From Thioalkalivibrio sp. ALJ16 (GTDB lineage: Bacteria > Pseudomonadota > Gammaproteobacteria > Ectothiorhodospirales > Ectothiorhodospiraceae), in the NCBI RefSeq assembly GCF_000377345.1, contig NZ_KB898042.1:62001-126000 (forward strand): a DNA stretch of 64,000 bases, written 5' to 3'. Shown here in pieces: positions 9,244-18,961 of the stretch. The position numbers were made by a program, and so were the translations under genes. The notes below the pieces were generated by a model. It did not search any database. It was not told the origin of the DNA and saw nothing but the letters and a program-made list of their open reading frames with translations. The number at the start of each line of letters is the position of its first letter. Positions within the stretch are counted from its first letter, which is position 1.

Positions 9244-9263
9244 AACCCGCCGTACGGCGGGTT
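9244..9263 (+). promoter_or_regulatory. perfect 20-bp palindrome in the ndk leader
   Basis: AACCCGCCGTACGGCGGGTT is self-complementary over all 20 bases. In RNA it would form a strong stem between the candidate promoter and ndk; there is only a weak T-tract after it (CTCGCGTTTG), so it could be an attenuator, an mRNA-stabilising hairpin or a protein-binding site. Confidence 0.45.
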
Positions 9264-9326
9264 CTCGCGTTTGTAGCGGGGCGCGACCATCGCCCGATTC
9301 AATCCAAGTAGCAGGAGAGCCGTCCC

Positions 9327-9758
9327 ATGGCCGTAGAACGCACCCTTTCCATCATCAAGCCCGACGCCGTTGCCAAGAACGCCATCGGCGACATCATCGG
9401 CCGCTTCGAAAAGGCCGGCCTGAAGGTCGTCGGCGCGCGCATGATGCACCTGAGCCGCGAGCAGGCCGAAGGCTTCTACGACGTGCACAAGGAGCGCCCG
9501 TTCTTCAATGACCTGGTCGAGTTCATGATCTCCGGTCCGGTGCTGGTGCAGGTCCTGGAAGGCGAGGGCGCCATTGCCAAGAACCGCGACATCATGGGCG
9601 CGACCAACCCGAAGGAAGCGGCCCCGGGCACCATCCGTGCCGATTTCGCGGTCTCCATCGACGAGAATGCCGTGCACGGTTCCGATGCCCCGGAAACCGC
9701 CGAGCGCGAGATCGCCTTCTTCTTCGGCGACGACGGCGTCTGCCCGCGCACCCGGTAA
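9327..9758 (+). CDS. ndk: nucleoside-diphosphate kinase
   Basis: A 143-residue enzyme that equilibrates nucleoside di- and triphosphates through a phospho-histidine. The catalytic histidine is H117 in [12 protein letters not shown], and the N-terminal [12 protein letters not shown] block is typical. Its length is that of the bacterial tetrameric/hexameric enzyme. AGGAGAG precedes the start. It sits between the isc operon and rlmN, a common gammaproteobacterial neighbourhood. Confidence 0.97.
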   Translation: MAVERTLSIIKPDAVAKNAIGDIIGRFEKAGLKVVGARMMHLSREQAEGFYDVHKERPFFNDLVEFMISGPVLVQVLEGEGAIAKNRDIMGATNPKEAAPGTIRADFAVSIDENAVHGSDAPETAEREIAFFFGDDGVCPRTR

Positions 9759-9875
9759 CACGCGCCGGGTTGCTGCCTGTATGCACTACGGCCCGGGGGC
9801 GAACGTCGCCGGGCCCGTAGGCAGGCATCCCTTCCGCGAAGTACACTAGGGTGTTACAGCCAATTGGTCCCTCTT

Positions 9876-11009
9876 ATGGCACACGCATCCTCCACCCCCC
9901 TGAATTTGCTGGGTTACAGCCACCAACAGCTCGTCGAGCTGCTGGCCGAGTGGGGTGAGCCGCGTTTCCGGGCCACCCAGCTGGTGAAATGGATTCACCA
10001 GCGCGGGGTGACCGATTTCGACCAGATGACCGACATGTCGCGCAAGCTGCGCGAGCGCCTGGCGCGGGAGACCGAGATCCGGGTGCCGGAAATTGGTCTG
10101 GAAAAGGCCTCCGCGGACGGGACTGTCAAGTGGGTGCTGCGCCTGCCGGATGGCAACGCCATCGAGACCGTCTTCATCCCCGAGGGCGGCCGCGGCACGC
10201 TGTGTATCTCCTCCCAGGTGGGCTGCGCACTGGACTGCACCTTCTGCTCCACTGCCCAGCAGGGCTTCAACCGCAATCTGACCAGTGCCGAGATCATCGG
10301 TCAGGTCTGGCTGGCGATGCAGCGCCTGCCGGCCCCCGAGGGGCGCAAGCGGGCGGTCAGCAATGTGGTCCTGATGGGGATGGGCGAGCCGCTGGCGAAC
10401 TTCGATGCGGTCGTGCCGGCCTGCCAGCTGATGACCGATGACAACGCCTATGGCCTGAGTCGGCGCCGGGTGACCCTGTCCACCTCCGGGCTGGTGCCGG
10501 CCCTGGATCGCCTCAGCGAGCACACCGATGTGGCCCTGGCGGTCAGCCTGCACGCGCCGAACGATGCCCTGCGCGATCGTCTGGTGCCGATCAATCGCAA
10601 GTATCCGATCGCCGAACTGCTGGCGAGCTGCCGCCGCTACGTCGAGGCGACGGATGCCCACAGTGGTGTGACCTTCGAGTACGTGCTTCTGGCGGGGATC
10701 AACGATCAGCCGCAGCATGCCAACGAACTGGCGGGGCTGCTGCGCGGCATCCCCGGCAAGATCAACCTGATCCCGTTCAATCCGTTTCCGGGGGCGCCTT
10801 TCGACCGGCCGCGGGAAGAGGATGTGCTGGCGTTCGAGCGGCGCCTGCAGAAGGCGGGATACGTCACCACCGTGCGCCGGACCCGGGGCGACGATATCGA
10901 TGCCGCCTGCGGGCAGTTGGTGGGGCAGGTAGAGGATCGCACCAACCGCGGCATGCGCATGTTCCGGCTGCATGCCGAATTGCCACAGACGGACCGGAGG
11001 GCTTCATGA
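9876..11009 (+). CDS. rlmN: dual-specificity 23S rRNA/tRNA adenine-C2 methyltransferase RlmN
   Basis: A 377-residue radical-SAM enzyme that methylates C2 of A2503 in 23S rRNA and A37 of some tRNAs. The radical-SAM cluster cysteines are C117, C121 and C124 (GCALDCTFC), and C345 near the C-terminus (DAACGQL) is the methyl-carrying cysteine. [15 protein letters not shown] and SLHAPND are further family blocks. The ATG at 9876 was preferred over a TTG four codons upstream. Its stop overlaps the start of the pilW-like gene. Confidence 0.95.
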   Translation: MAHASSTPLNLLGYSHQQLVELLAEWGEPRFRATQLVKWIHQRGVTDFDQMTDMSRKLRERLARETEIRVPEIGLEKASADGTVKWVLRLPDGNAIETVFIPEGGRGTLCISSQVGCALDCTFCSTAQQGFNRNLTSAEIIGQVWLAMQRLPAPEGRKRAVSNVVLMGMGEPLANFDAVVPACQLMTDDNAYGLSRRRVTLSTSGLVPALDRLSEHTDVALAVSLHAPNDALRDRLVPINRKYPIAELLASCRRYVEATDAHSGVTFEYVLLAGINDQPQHANELAGLLRGIPGKINLIPFNPFPGAPFDRPREEDVLAFERRLQKAGYVTTVRRTRGDDIDAACGQLVGQVEDRTNRGMRMFRLHAELPQTDRRAS

Positions 11010-11776
11010 CCGTACGCGCGGGCTATCGAGTGGCTGGAGTGCTGGCCCTGGCGCTGCTTGTCGGCGGGTGCGCCGCGACCGCCGACCGGCCGGTTTCGGG
11101 CGACCGCCAGGAGGCGGCCGAGGTGCATGCCGAGCTGGGCATCGGCTACCTGCGCGAGGGCGAGTTCGAGCAGGCGGAACGTAACCTGCGCCGCGCGCTC
11201 GACTACGACCCGGGCTATGCCCTGGCTAACATCGGCATGGCCGCGGTCATGGAGCGCAAGGGCGACACCACGGCGGCGGAGGATCACTACCGCAGCGCGC
11301 TGCGCCGCGACCCGGGCAACCCCTTTGCCCAGACCAACTTGGGGGCGCTGCTGTGTGGGCGCGGCGACTTCGACGAGGCACAGGAGCTGTTCGCCAAGGC
11401 CATCGCCAATCCGGATTACGATCGCCGCGACATCGCCTACATGAATTCGGGGGTCTGCCACTTCGATGCGGGTGACCGCGAGGAGGCGGAACGCCAGCTG
11501 CGGCGTGCCCTGGAGCTGGATCCGCAGTATCCGCGGGCCCTGCTGGAGATGGCCCGGCTGACCTACGACGATGGCCGTCCGATGCAGACGCGCGCCTTCC
11601 TCCAGCGTCTGGACGGGCAGGGTGTGCAAAACGCCGAGACCCTGCTGCTCTGCTACCAGGCGGAGACGGCCCTGGGCAACAGCCGTTCGGCCAACGCCTG
11701 TGCCGACCGTCTCAACCGCCAGTTCCCGGACAGTCCGGAGCTGGAAGAACTGCGTCGGCTGGAGCGTGAAGGGTGA
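11006..11776 (+). CDS. pilW: type IV pilus pilotin lipoprotein PilW/PilF-like (TPR)
   Basis: A 256-residue lipoprotein with a signal peptide ending in a lipobox ([10 protein letters not shown]). It is built of tetratricopeptide repeats, for example [36 protein letters not shown] and [16 protein letters not shown]. PilF/PilW is the outer-membrane pilotin that assists PilQ secretin assembly in type IV pilus systems. The four-base overlap with rlmN and the following four-base overlap with rodZ indicate one operon, the standard gene order. No other pilus gene is in the window, so the role rests on family and context. Confidence 0.85.
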   Translation: MTVRAGYRVAGVLALALLVGGCAATADRPVSGDRQEAAEVHAELGIGYLREGEFEQAERNLRRALDYDPGYALANIGMAAVMERKGDTTAAEDHYRSALRRDPGNPFAQTNLGALLCGRGDFDEAQELFAKAIANPDYDRRDIAYMNSGVCHFDAGDREEAERQLRRALELDPQYPRALLEMARLTYDDGRPMQTRAFLQRLDGQGVQNAETLLLCYQAETALGNSRSANACADRLNRQFPDSPELEELRRLEREG

Positions 11777-12891
11777 GCGAGCCCAGGGACAAGGAACCGG
11801 GGCTCGGGCGCGTCGATGAGGTCGATGACTCTGTTACCCACGTGGAATCCCTGCGCCCGGAAACGGCGGATCCCGAGCCCTCGTTTTCGGCCGCCAGCGG
11901 CCTGACCAGCCGCGATCAGCCCGCCGCATCCGCGCCCGAGCAGGGTTCCGGCGAGGGCGAACCGGGTGCGAGCCTCCGCCGCGCGCGCGAGGCGGCCGGG
12001 CTCGACACCGCGAGCCTGGCACGGCGTATCCACCTCGGCCGTGGGACCCTGGAAGACCTCGAGGCGAACCGGTTCCAGCACATGCCGCCGGCCTACGTAC
12101 GGGGCTACCTGCGTTCCTGTGCGCGCGAGCTGGGTGTGAACGCGGACCCCTGGATCGCGGCCTTTGAACAACACGGACTGATGGAGCCCGAACTCCGGGC
12201 GGTGGCGACGCCCTCGGCGCGCGGTCGCCAGCGGCGGCGCGGGCGCGGGATCTACTGGCTCGCGCTCCTGCTGGTGCTGGGCCTGCTGGGCCTGGGCGTG
12301 TATGCATGGACTGAGCGTGGCGACAGCCTGGGCCTGCCGGCACTGAATCTGGGCGACACCCGCGAGGCCCCGCGCAGCGAGCCCGGAGACGAGGCGCCTG
12401 CGGACACGGTGTCTTCCGAAACCGAGACGCCGGCCGCAGCGCCGGAAGCCGCGGCCGAGCCCGAGGCGCCCAGTGAGCAGGAGGCTGAGGCCAGCACCGA
12501 CACGGTGCCCGCGGACGCCCGCGTGGCCGCCGAGGCTCTGGCCGAGCCGGTGGCGCCGCCGCAGCCCGAGCCTGCGGAACCCGCCCGGGTCGCACCGGAA
12601 CCGGTCGAGGCTCCGGCCCCGGCAGACACGGCTGCGCACCCCGGTACCGGTGCGACGCTGGTGCTCGAGTTCAGCGAGACCTCCTGGGTGGAGGTGCGCG
12701 ATGCCGCGGACGAAGTCGTCCTGACCGGCGTGCTGAGCCAGGGCGATCGCGAGGAACTGCGTCTGGAACTGCCCGCACGGGTCGTGCTGGGCAATGCCGC
12801 CGGGGTCTCCCTGAATCTGGACGGCGAGGCGTTCGATCTCGAGCCGCACGTCAGGAGCGACCGTACCGCACGCTTTGATCTGGAACGCTGA
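11773..12891 (+). CDS. rodZ: cytoskeletal morphogenesis protein RodZ
   Basis: A 372-residue bitopic membrane protein from a GTG start. A helix-turn-helix of the HTH_25 type (residues ~65-130, GASLRRAREAAGLDTASLAR and PPAYVRGYLRSCARELGV) links to a single membrane segment (IYWLALLLVLGLLGLGVYAW), then a long Ala/Pro/Glu-rich periplasmic linker and a C-terminal DUF4115 beta domain (LVLEFSETSWVEVRDA). RodZ connects MreB to the elongasome. The N-terminal ~60 acidic residues before the HTH are longer than usual. A TGAGCCC/GGGCTCA hairpin overlaps its stop codon (12889-12906). Confidence 0.9.
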   Translation: MSEPRDKEPGLGRVDEVDDSVTHVESLRPETADPEPSFSAASGLTSRDQPAASAPEQGSGEGEPGASLRRAREAAGLDTASLARRIHLGRGTLEDLEANRFQHMPPAYVRGYLRSCARELGVNADPWIAAFEQHGLMEPELRAVATPSARGRQRRRGRGIYWLALLLVLGLLGLGVYAWTERGDSLGLPALNLGDTREAPRSEPGDEAPADTVSSETETPAAAPEAAAEPEAPSEQEAEASTDTVPADARVAAEALAEPVAPPQPEPAEPARVAPEPVEAPAPADTAAHPGTGATLVLEFSETSWVEVRDAADEVVLTGVLSQGDREELRLELPARVVLGNAAGVSLNLDGEAFDLEPHVRSDRTARFDLER

Positions 12892-12936
12892 GCCCCCGAG
12901 GGCTCATCAGCGTCACGCAACGAACCAAAAGGCAAC

Positions 12937-14208
12937 ATGAAAGCGATCAAGTCGATTCGCGGGATGCATGACATCCTGCCCGAGTCCATCCACGTCTGGC
13001 AGCACCTGGAGGCCACCCTGCGGGAGGTCGTTGAGGGCTACGGCTATCACGAGATCCGCATGCCCGTGGTCGAGGCGACCGAGCTGTTCAAGCGCTCGAT
13101 CGGGGATGTGACCGATATCGTCGAGAAAGAGATGTACACCTTCGAAGATCGCAACGGCGACAGTCTCAGCCTGCGCCCGGAGGGGACCGCCAGCTGCGTG
13201 CGCGCCGGGATCCAGCACGGCCTGCTGCACAACCAGGTGCAGCGGCTCTGGTATCTGGGGCCGATGTTTCGCCACGAACGCCCGCAGAAGGGGCGCTACC
13301 GCCAGTTTCATCAGGTGGGGGTGGAGGTGTTCGGGCTTCCGGGGCCGGACGTGGATGCCGAGATGCTGGCGATGACCGCGCGCCTCTGGCGCATGCTGGG
13401 CCTGGACAACGTACGCCTGGAACTGAATACGCTGGGTACGCCGGATAGCCGCCAGCGTTACCGCGAGCATCTGATTGCCTATTTCGAGGGCCATCGCGAG
13501 GCCCTCGACGAGGAGGCGCAGCGACGGCTGTACGAGAACCCGATGCGCATCCTCGACAGCAAGCACCCGGAGACGCGCGCGGTGGTGGCGCAGGCACCCA
13601 GCCTGATGGACCACCTCGATGCGGAGTCCCGGGCCCACTTCGACGGGCTCTGTGCGCAGCTGGAACAGCTCGGGATCCCGTTCGAGCACAATCCGCGTCT
13701 GGTGCGCGGGCTCGACTATTACACCCATACCGTGTTCGAGTGGATCACCGACGACCTCGGGGCCCAGGGCACGGTATGTGCCGGCGGTCGCTACGACGGG
13801 CTGGTGGAGCAGCTCGGGGGACGTGGCACCCCGGCGATCGGGATGGCCATGGGGCTGGAGCGGCTGGTCGCCCTGCTGGAGGGGGCCGCCGTGGCCCCGG
13901 CCGCCAGCGGACCGGACGCCTACCTGATCGTGGGCGGCGACGAACTCGTGGCGGATGCCCTGCAGCTGGCGGAACAACTGCGCGACGCGCTACCGGGACT
14001 GAGCCTGGTCCAGCACTGCGGTGGCGGCAGCTTCAAGTCGCAGATGAAGCGGGCCGACCGTCTGGGTGCCCGCTACGCGCTGGTGCTCGGCTCGGACGAG
14101 CAGGCGGCGGGCACCGTAACCGTCAAGCCGTTAAGATCGCAGGGCGGCGAGCAGGAGGCGGTTGCGCGTGCCGCCCTGGCTGATTACATGCGCACGGCCC
14201 TGCAGTAG
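12937..14208 (+). CDS. hisS: histidyl-tRNA synthetase
   Basis: A 423-residue class II aminoacyl-tRNA synthetase that charges tRNA-His. Motif 1 is around residues 30-60, motif 2 is [21 protein letters not shown]-like (residues ~105-125), the histidine loop is [15 protein letters not shown] and motif 3 is [11 protein letters not shown]-like ([15 protein letters not shown]). The C-terminal anticodon domain follows. The family start [14 protein letters not shown] is at the ATG chosen. It is followed closely by yfgM. Confidence 0.96.
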   Translation: MKAIKSIRGMHDILPESIHVWQHLEATLREVVEGYGYHEIRMPVVEATELFKRSIGDVTDIVEKEMYTFEDRNGDSLSLRPEGTASCVRAGIQHGLLHNQVQRLWYLGPMFRHERPQKGRYRQFHQVGVEVFGLPGPDVDAEMLAMTARLWRMLGLDNVRLELNTLGTPDSRQRYREHLIAYFEGHREALDEEAQRRLYENPMRILDSKHPETRAVVAQAPSLMDHLDAESRAHFDGLCAQLEQLGIPFEHNPRLVRGLDYYTHTVFEWITDDLGAQGTVCAGGRYDGLVEQLGGRGTPAIGMAMGLERLVALLEGAAVAPAASGPDAYLIVGGDELVADALQLAEQLRDALPGLSLVQHCGGGSFKSQMKRADRLGARYALVLGSDEQAAGTVTVKPLRSQGGEQEAVARAALADYMRTALQ

Positions 14209-14241
14209 CCCGCGCGCGACGTACAACCGACAGAGAAAAGC

Positions 14242-14856
14242 ATGAGCTACCTCACCGACGAAGAGAAAGCGGAACGCATCAAGCAGTGGTGGGCCGATAA
14301 TGGTCTGGCCATTGTCGCGGGTCTGGTACTGGGGATTGGCGGCCTGTTCGGCTGGAACTGGTGGAGCGACCGCGAGGAGACCCGCGCCCAGGTGGCATCG
14401 GAGATGTACCAGGCCCTGCAGTCCGCCGGTCAGGTCGGCCAGACCGAGCGCGCCGCCGAGCTGGCGGACGCCCTGATCGAACAGGGCCGCGGGACCCCGT
14501 ACCGGTCGCTGGCCTGGATCTACCGCGCCGATGTCGCGCTGGCCCAGGATGATCGCGAGGCGGCGATTCGCGCGCTGGAGTCGGCGCGCGACAGCGCGCC
14601 CGATCGCGGCTACCGCGAGGTGTTCAGCCTGCGGCTGGCGCGCCAGCTGATCCTGGCCGAACGGCTGGATGCGGCCGAGGACGTGCTCAAGGCGATCCGC
14701 GGGGATGCCTTTGACGGTCTGCGGCTGGAGCTGGAAGGCGACCTGGCGCGCGCCCGCGGTGACCGCGACCTGGCGCGCGAGCGCTATGGCGCCGCGCTGG
14801 ATGCCGGGCACCGTCCGGAGTATTTGCAGCTGAAATACGAAGAGCTCTCGGTCTGA
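14242..14856 (+). CDS. yfgM: YfgM-family membrane-anchored TPR-like protein
   Basis: A 204-residue protein with a cytoplasmic N-terminal helix (YLTDEEKAERIKQWWADNG), one membrane segment (LAIVAGLVLGIGGLFGWNWW) and a helical periplasmic domain. This is the architecture of YfgM (DUF2133), an ancillary SecYEG/PpiD partner in the periplasmic chaperone network. Its place between hisS and bamB is the conserved one. Confidence 0.88.
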   Translation: MSYLTDEEKAERIKQWWADNGLAIVAGLVLGIGGLFGWNWWSDREETRAQVASEMYQALQSAGQVGQTERAAELADALIEQGRGTPYRSLAWIYRADVALAQDDREAAIRALESARDSAPDRGYREVFSLRLARQLILAERLDAAEDVLKAIRGDAFDGLRLELEGDLARARGDRDLARERYGAALDAGHRPEYLQLKYEELSV

Positions 14857-15022
14857 CCGCCGCGTGCGTGCGCTCGCGTTGTCAGCCCGGGATCGGATGC
14901 TCGCCGCCGCCCGCACGTCGCTGCGCCTGCAGGCGCGACCCCGGCGCGGGCGTGTACAGTAATCCGTGTTGCCTTAATCCGCGTTTTCCCAGCCAGACTT
15001 TTCCCGGAGGATTCGTCGCCCG

Positions 15023-16213
15023 ATGCCAGTGCCTTCCCTAACGAGTTCGGTCGTGCGCCTGCTGCTTGCCAGCGCGCTGATCCTGTCCCTGAGCGCCTGC
15101 GGTCTGTGGCAGCGCGATACCACCGAGCCCCCGGCCGACCTGCCGGAATTCGAGGCCGAAGGGCAAGCGGAGCGGCTGTGGTCGCGCTCTGTCGGCAGCG
15201 GCGGCGAGCGCTTCCTGTGGCAGATGTACCCGGGCATCGGCGAGGACCTGGTGGTAGTCAGTGATGCCGCCGGGCGCGTGACGGGTCTCAACCCGGAGAG
15301 CGGCAGCCAGCGCTGGCAGACCCGTCTGGACAACGCCCGGATCTCGGCGGGCGTGGGTATCGGCGAGGAGATCGCCGTGGTGGGTACGCTGGACGGCCAT
15401 GCCATCGGGGTGGATCTGGCAGGCGATGGAGAACGCTGGCGCGCCACGCTTTCCAGCGAGGTGCTGGCGGTGTCCGACGTCGCCGGCGGTCTGGTGGTGG
15501 TACGTACCAACGACGGTCGCATCCATGCGCTGGATGCCGAATCCGGCGCAACCCAGTGGACCGCGCTGCGCACCACGCCGTCGCTGAGCCTGCGCGGCGC
15601 GCAGCGCCCGCAGATCACCTCCGGACGGGTACTGGCCGGCTTCGACAATGGTCGCCTGCTGATGCTGGGGCTCAACCGTGGCAACGTGCTGTGGGAGACC
15701 ACCCTGGGCATTTCCAGCGGCCGCACCGAGGTCGAGCGCATGGTGGACATCGACGGGCACATCCCCCTGTACCGCGGCGCGGCGATTGCCGCGACCTACC
15801 AGGGGCGCCTGGCGGCACTGGACCTGAACTCCGGCGAGATCTTCTGGGCACGTGACTTCTCCTCCTATCAGGGGGCGGACGTGGACACCGGGTCCGATGT
15901 GCTGGTGGTGACCGATGCCGAGAGTCACGTGTGGGGCCTGGACCCGCGCAGTGGTGGTGACCTGTGGCAGACGGATGCCCTGCGTCTGCGCGGCGTAACC
16001 GCGCCGGTGGTGGTCGGTTCGCATGCGATTGTCGGTGACTATCAGGGCTACCTGCACTGGCTGGATCTCGAGGACGGCCGCATCGTGGCGCGCATCCGCG
16101 CGAGTTCCGGCGCCGTGGTTACCCGGCCCGTGCTGGTTAACGGCACGCTCTACGTGGTAACCGACAACGGCCAGCTGACCGCGGTGAAATCGGGACTCGG
16201 AGGCGACGAGTGA
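15023..16213 (+). CDS. bamB: outer-membrane assembly lipoprotein BamB
   Basis: A 396-residue lipoprotein with a signal peptide and lipobox ([12 protein letters not shown]), followed by an eight-bladed beta-propeller made of PQQ-type repeats such as [21 protein letters not shown] and [20 protein letters not shown]. BamB is the accessory subunit that bridges BamA and incoming outer-membrane proteins. It is preceded by 166 bases without a gene after yfgM and is followed by der, as in other gammaproteobacteria. Confidence 0.94.
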   Translation: MPVPSLTSSVVRLLLASALILSLSACGLWQRDTTEPPADLPEFEAEGQAERLWSRSVGSGGERFLWQMYPGIGEDLVVVSDAAGRVTGLNPESGSQRWQTRLDNARISAGVGIGEEIAVVGTLDGHAIGVDLAGDGERWRATLSSEVLAVSDVAGGLVVVRTNDGRIHALDAESGATQWTALRTTPSLSLRGAQRPQITSGRVLAGFDNGRLLMLGLNRGNVLWETTLGISSGRTEVERMVDIDGHIPLYRGAAIAATYQGRLAALDLNSGEIFWARDFSSYQGADVDTGSDVLVVTDAESHVWGLDPRSGGDLWQTDALRLRGVTAPVVVGSHAIVGDYQGYLHWLDLEDGRIVARIRASSGAVVTRPVLVNGTLYVVTDNGQLTAVKSGLGGDE

Positions 16214-16241
16214 GCGACCGGCTGGTGGGCGAGATCGACGC

Positions 16242-17732
16242 ATGATCCCCGTCATCGCACTGGTGGGCCGCCCGAACGTCGGCAAATCCACCCTGTTCAA
16301 TCAGCTGACGCGAACGCGCGATGCCCTGGTGGCGGATGTCGCCGGTCTGACCCGCGACCGCCAGTACGGCGTCGGCAAGGTAGGGGGCTTCCCCTACCTG
16401 GTGGTGGATACCGGTGGTCTGTCCGGCGAGGGTGCGGAGATGGACCGGGCCATGGCCGAACAGACCCAGCGCGCGGTGGCGGAGGCCGACCATGTGCTGT
16501 TTCTGGTGGATGCCCGTGACGGCCTCACCCCGCAGGACCAGGTGATTGCGGACCAGCTGCGCAGTGCCGGCGTCCGCGCGCGTCTGGTGGTCAACAAGAC
16601 CGACGGGCTCGACGCCGACTCGGTCAGCGCCGAGTTCTATGCGCTGGGGCTGGGGCAGGTGACGGCGATTGCCGCCGCCCACGGGCGCGGCGTGCAGGGT
16701 CTGATGCAGGCCGTGCGCAAGGATGTGGCCGCTGCACGGCGGATTGCCGAGGCGGAGGCCGGGACCGAGGACGCCGAAACCGAGGGCACAGGGGCTGGCA
16801 GCGGCACCGGGGCGGCCAGTGACGGCCTCGACGAGGCCTCGCAGCAGGCTGCGCTCGACGACTGGCCCGGTATCCGCGTGGCGATCGTCGGGCGTCCGAA
16901 CGTCGGCAAGTCCACGCTGGTCAATCGCATCCTCGGTGACGAGCGGGTGGTGGCCACCGATGTGGCCGGCACCACGCGCGACAGCATCTTCGTGCCCTTT
17001 GAGCGCGACGGGGTGGACTACACCCTGATTGATACCGCTGGGGTGCGGCGCCGCGCCCGGGTCCACGAGGTGATCGAGAAGTTCAGTGTCATCAAGACCC
17101 TGCAGGCGATCGAGGCCGCACACGTGGTGATCCTGGTGGTGGATGCGCAGGCCGGCCTGTCCGACCAGGACGCCCACCTGCTGGGTATGGTGATCGAGGC
17201 GGGCCGCGCCCTGGTGCTGGCGGTGAACAAGTGGGACGGGATGCAGGAGCATGCCCGCGAGCGCATCCGCGACGAGCTGGACCGGCGCCTGGGCTTTGTC
17301 GACTTCGCCCGCATGCGGCTGATCTCCGCGCTGCACGGGACCAATGTCGGGCACCTGCTGGATGACGTGCGCGAGGCGCATGCCAGTGCCTTCCGCAAGG
17401 TCTCCACGCCCGAACTCACGCGGCTGCTGGAGGCCGCGGTAGCGGAACATGCCCCGCCCATGGTCAGCGGCCGCCGGATCAAGCTGCGCTATGCCCATCA
17501 GGGTGGCCAGAACCCGCCGGTGATCGTGCTGCACGGCAACCAGACCGATGCGCTCCCGGGTAGCTACAAGCGCTATCTGGAGAACTTCTTCCGCAAGCAC
17601 CTGAAGCTGGTGGGCACCCCGCTGCGGCTGGAATTCCGCTCCAGCCGCAACCCCTACGCCGGGCGCCGGAACAAGCTCACCCCGCGCCAGCAGCAAAAAC
17701 GCAAGCGGCTGATGCGGCACGTCCGTCGCTGA
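16242..17732 (+). CDS. der: ribosome-assembly GTPase Der (EngA)
   Basis: A 496-residue GTPase with two tandem G domains, needed for 50S subunit maturation. The first P-loop is [14 protein letters not shown] (residue ~8), the second [14 protein letters not shown] (residue ~215), each followed by G3 (DTGG, DTAG) and NKxD (NKTD, NKWD) motifs. The C-terminal KH-like domain ends in a basic tail ([20 protein letters not shown]). An acidic, Gly/Thr-rich linker of about 40 residues separates the G domains, somewhat longer than usual. Confidence 0.96.
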   Translation: MIPVIALVGRPNVGKSTLFNQLTRTRDALVADVAGLTRDRQYGVGKVGGFPYLVVDTGGLSGEGAEMDRAMAEQTQRAVAEADHVLFLVDARDGLTPQDQVIADQLRSAGVRARLVVNKTDGLDADSVSAEFYALGLGQVTAIAAAHGRGVQGLMQAVRKDVAAARRIAEAEAGTEDAETEGTGAGSGTGAASDGLDEASQQAALDDWPGIRVAIVGRPNVGKSTLVNRILGDERVVATDVAGTTRDSIFVPFERDGVDYTLIDTAGVRRRARVHEVIEKFSVIKTLQAIEAAHVVILVVDAQAGLSDQDAHLLGMVIEAGRALVLAVNKWDGMQEHARERIRDELDRRLGFVDFARMRLISALHGTNVGHLLDDVREAHASAFRKVSTPELTRLLEAAVAEHAPPMVSGRRIKLRYAHQGGQNPPVIVLHGNQTDALPGSYKRYLENFFRKHLKLVGTPLRLEFRSSRNPYAGRRNKLTPRQQQKRKRLMRHVRR

Positions 17733-17746
17733 CGCCGTTCCCGGGC

Positions 17747-18934
17747 GTGGCGCGCACCTCCCCCGAAGAGCCCGTGAGCGGCCCGGCACTGTCGGCCTTC
17801 GCCGAGGTGGTGGAGCCGTTCCGGGTCATGGATATTCTCGCGCGGGCCCAGGCGGCCGAGCGCGCCGGTGCCGATATCATCCATCTGGAAGTAGGGGAGC
17901 CGGACTTCCCGACGCCCCCGGAGGTGATCGCCGCAGGGCACGCCGCGCTGGCGAACGGGGACACGCGCTACACGCCCGCCCATGGCACTCAGGCCCTGCG
18001 CGAGGCCCTGGCGGCCGATTATCGCGCCCGCCACGGGGCCGCGGTTGATCCCGAGCGTATCGTGATCACCGCGGGGGCCTCCGCGGCCATCCTTCTGGCA
18101 CTGGCGGCGGGGGTGAACCCGGGCGAGGAGGTGCTGCTGCCGGACCCCGGGTATGCCTGCAATCGCCAGTTCGTGGCCGCCCGCGGGGCCCGGCCTGTCG
18201 CGGTTCCGGTACGCGCGGAAGAGGGCTTTCAGCCGACCGCCGAGGCCATTGCCGCGGCCTGGGGTGCGAATACGCGCGCGGTGCTGCTGGCATCGCCCGC
18301 GAATCCGACCGGAACCTGCCTGTCGCGTACGCGGCTGGCTGCCATCGTGGAGGTGGTGCGGGCCCGTGGCGGGCTGGTGATCATGGACGAGATCTACGCC
18401 CAGATCGTGTTCGAGGACCCGGAGCCCAGCGCCGCCGCCGATTTCCCCGACGTTGTGGTGATCAACTCGTTTTCCAAGTATTTCGCCATGACCGGCTGGC
18501 GGCTGGGCTGGATGGTTGTGCCCGCGGCCTGGGTCGAGTCGGTGCGGCGGCTGGCGCAGAACCTGTTCGTGGCCCCGGCCACGATGGCCCAGACCGCGGC
18601 CCTGGCGGCCTTCGGGCAGGAGACTGAGGCCCTGCTGCAGGCTCGGGTGCGGGAGCTGCGCCAGCGTCGCGACCTGTTGCTGGAGGCCCTGCCAGGACTG
18701 GGCCTGAAGGTACAGGCGCACCCGCAGGGGGCGTTTTACCTGTACGCCGACTGTACCGCGCATGGACCGGACTCCGAGGCCCTGTGCGCCCGCATCCTGG
18801 ACCGCGCGGGGGTGGCGCTGACGCCGGGGACGGATTTCAGCCCCTCGTGTGGGCGCGACTACCTGCGCATTGCCTATACTCAGTCGCAGGACCGCCTGCG
18901 CGAGGCCGTGGAGCGCCTGGCCCGGGTGCTGTAG
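17747..18934 (+). CDS. PLP-dependent class I/II aminotransferase (AspC/AlaC-like)
   Basis: A 395-residue fold-type I aminotransferase from a GTG start 14 bases after der, so probably cotranscribed. The PLP lysine lies in INSFSKYFAMTGWRLGW, the ASPANPTGTCLS loop carries the conserved Asn, and DEIYAQIVFED supplies the PLP-pyridine Asp and Tyr. LEVGEPDFPTPPEV is the subfamily N-terminal block seen in Ialpha/Igamma aspartate and alanine aminotransferases. The amino donor cannot be fixed from sequence. Confidence 0.85.
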   Translation: MARTSPEEPVSGPALSAFAEVVEPFRVMDILARAQAAERAGADIIHLEVGEPDFPTPPEVIAAGHAALANGDTRYTPAHGTQALREALAADYRARHGAAVDPERIVITAGASAAILLALAAGVNPGEEVLLPDPGYACNRQFVAARGARPVAVPVRAEEGFQPTAEAIAAAWGANTRAVLLASPANPTGTCLSRTRLAAIVEVVRARGGLVIMDEIYAQIVFEDPEPSAAADFPDVVVINSFSKYFAMTGWRLGWMVVPAAWVESVRRLAQNLFVAPATMAQTAALAAFGQETEALLQARVRELRQRRDLLLEALPGLGLKVQAHPQGAFYLYADCTAHGPDSEALCARILDRAGVALTPGTDFSPSCGRDYLRIAYTQSQDRLREAVERLARVL

Positions 18935-18961
18935 GGCGCCCGCCCGGCACGCCGGCAGGGC

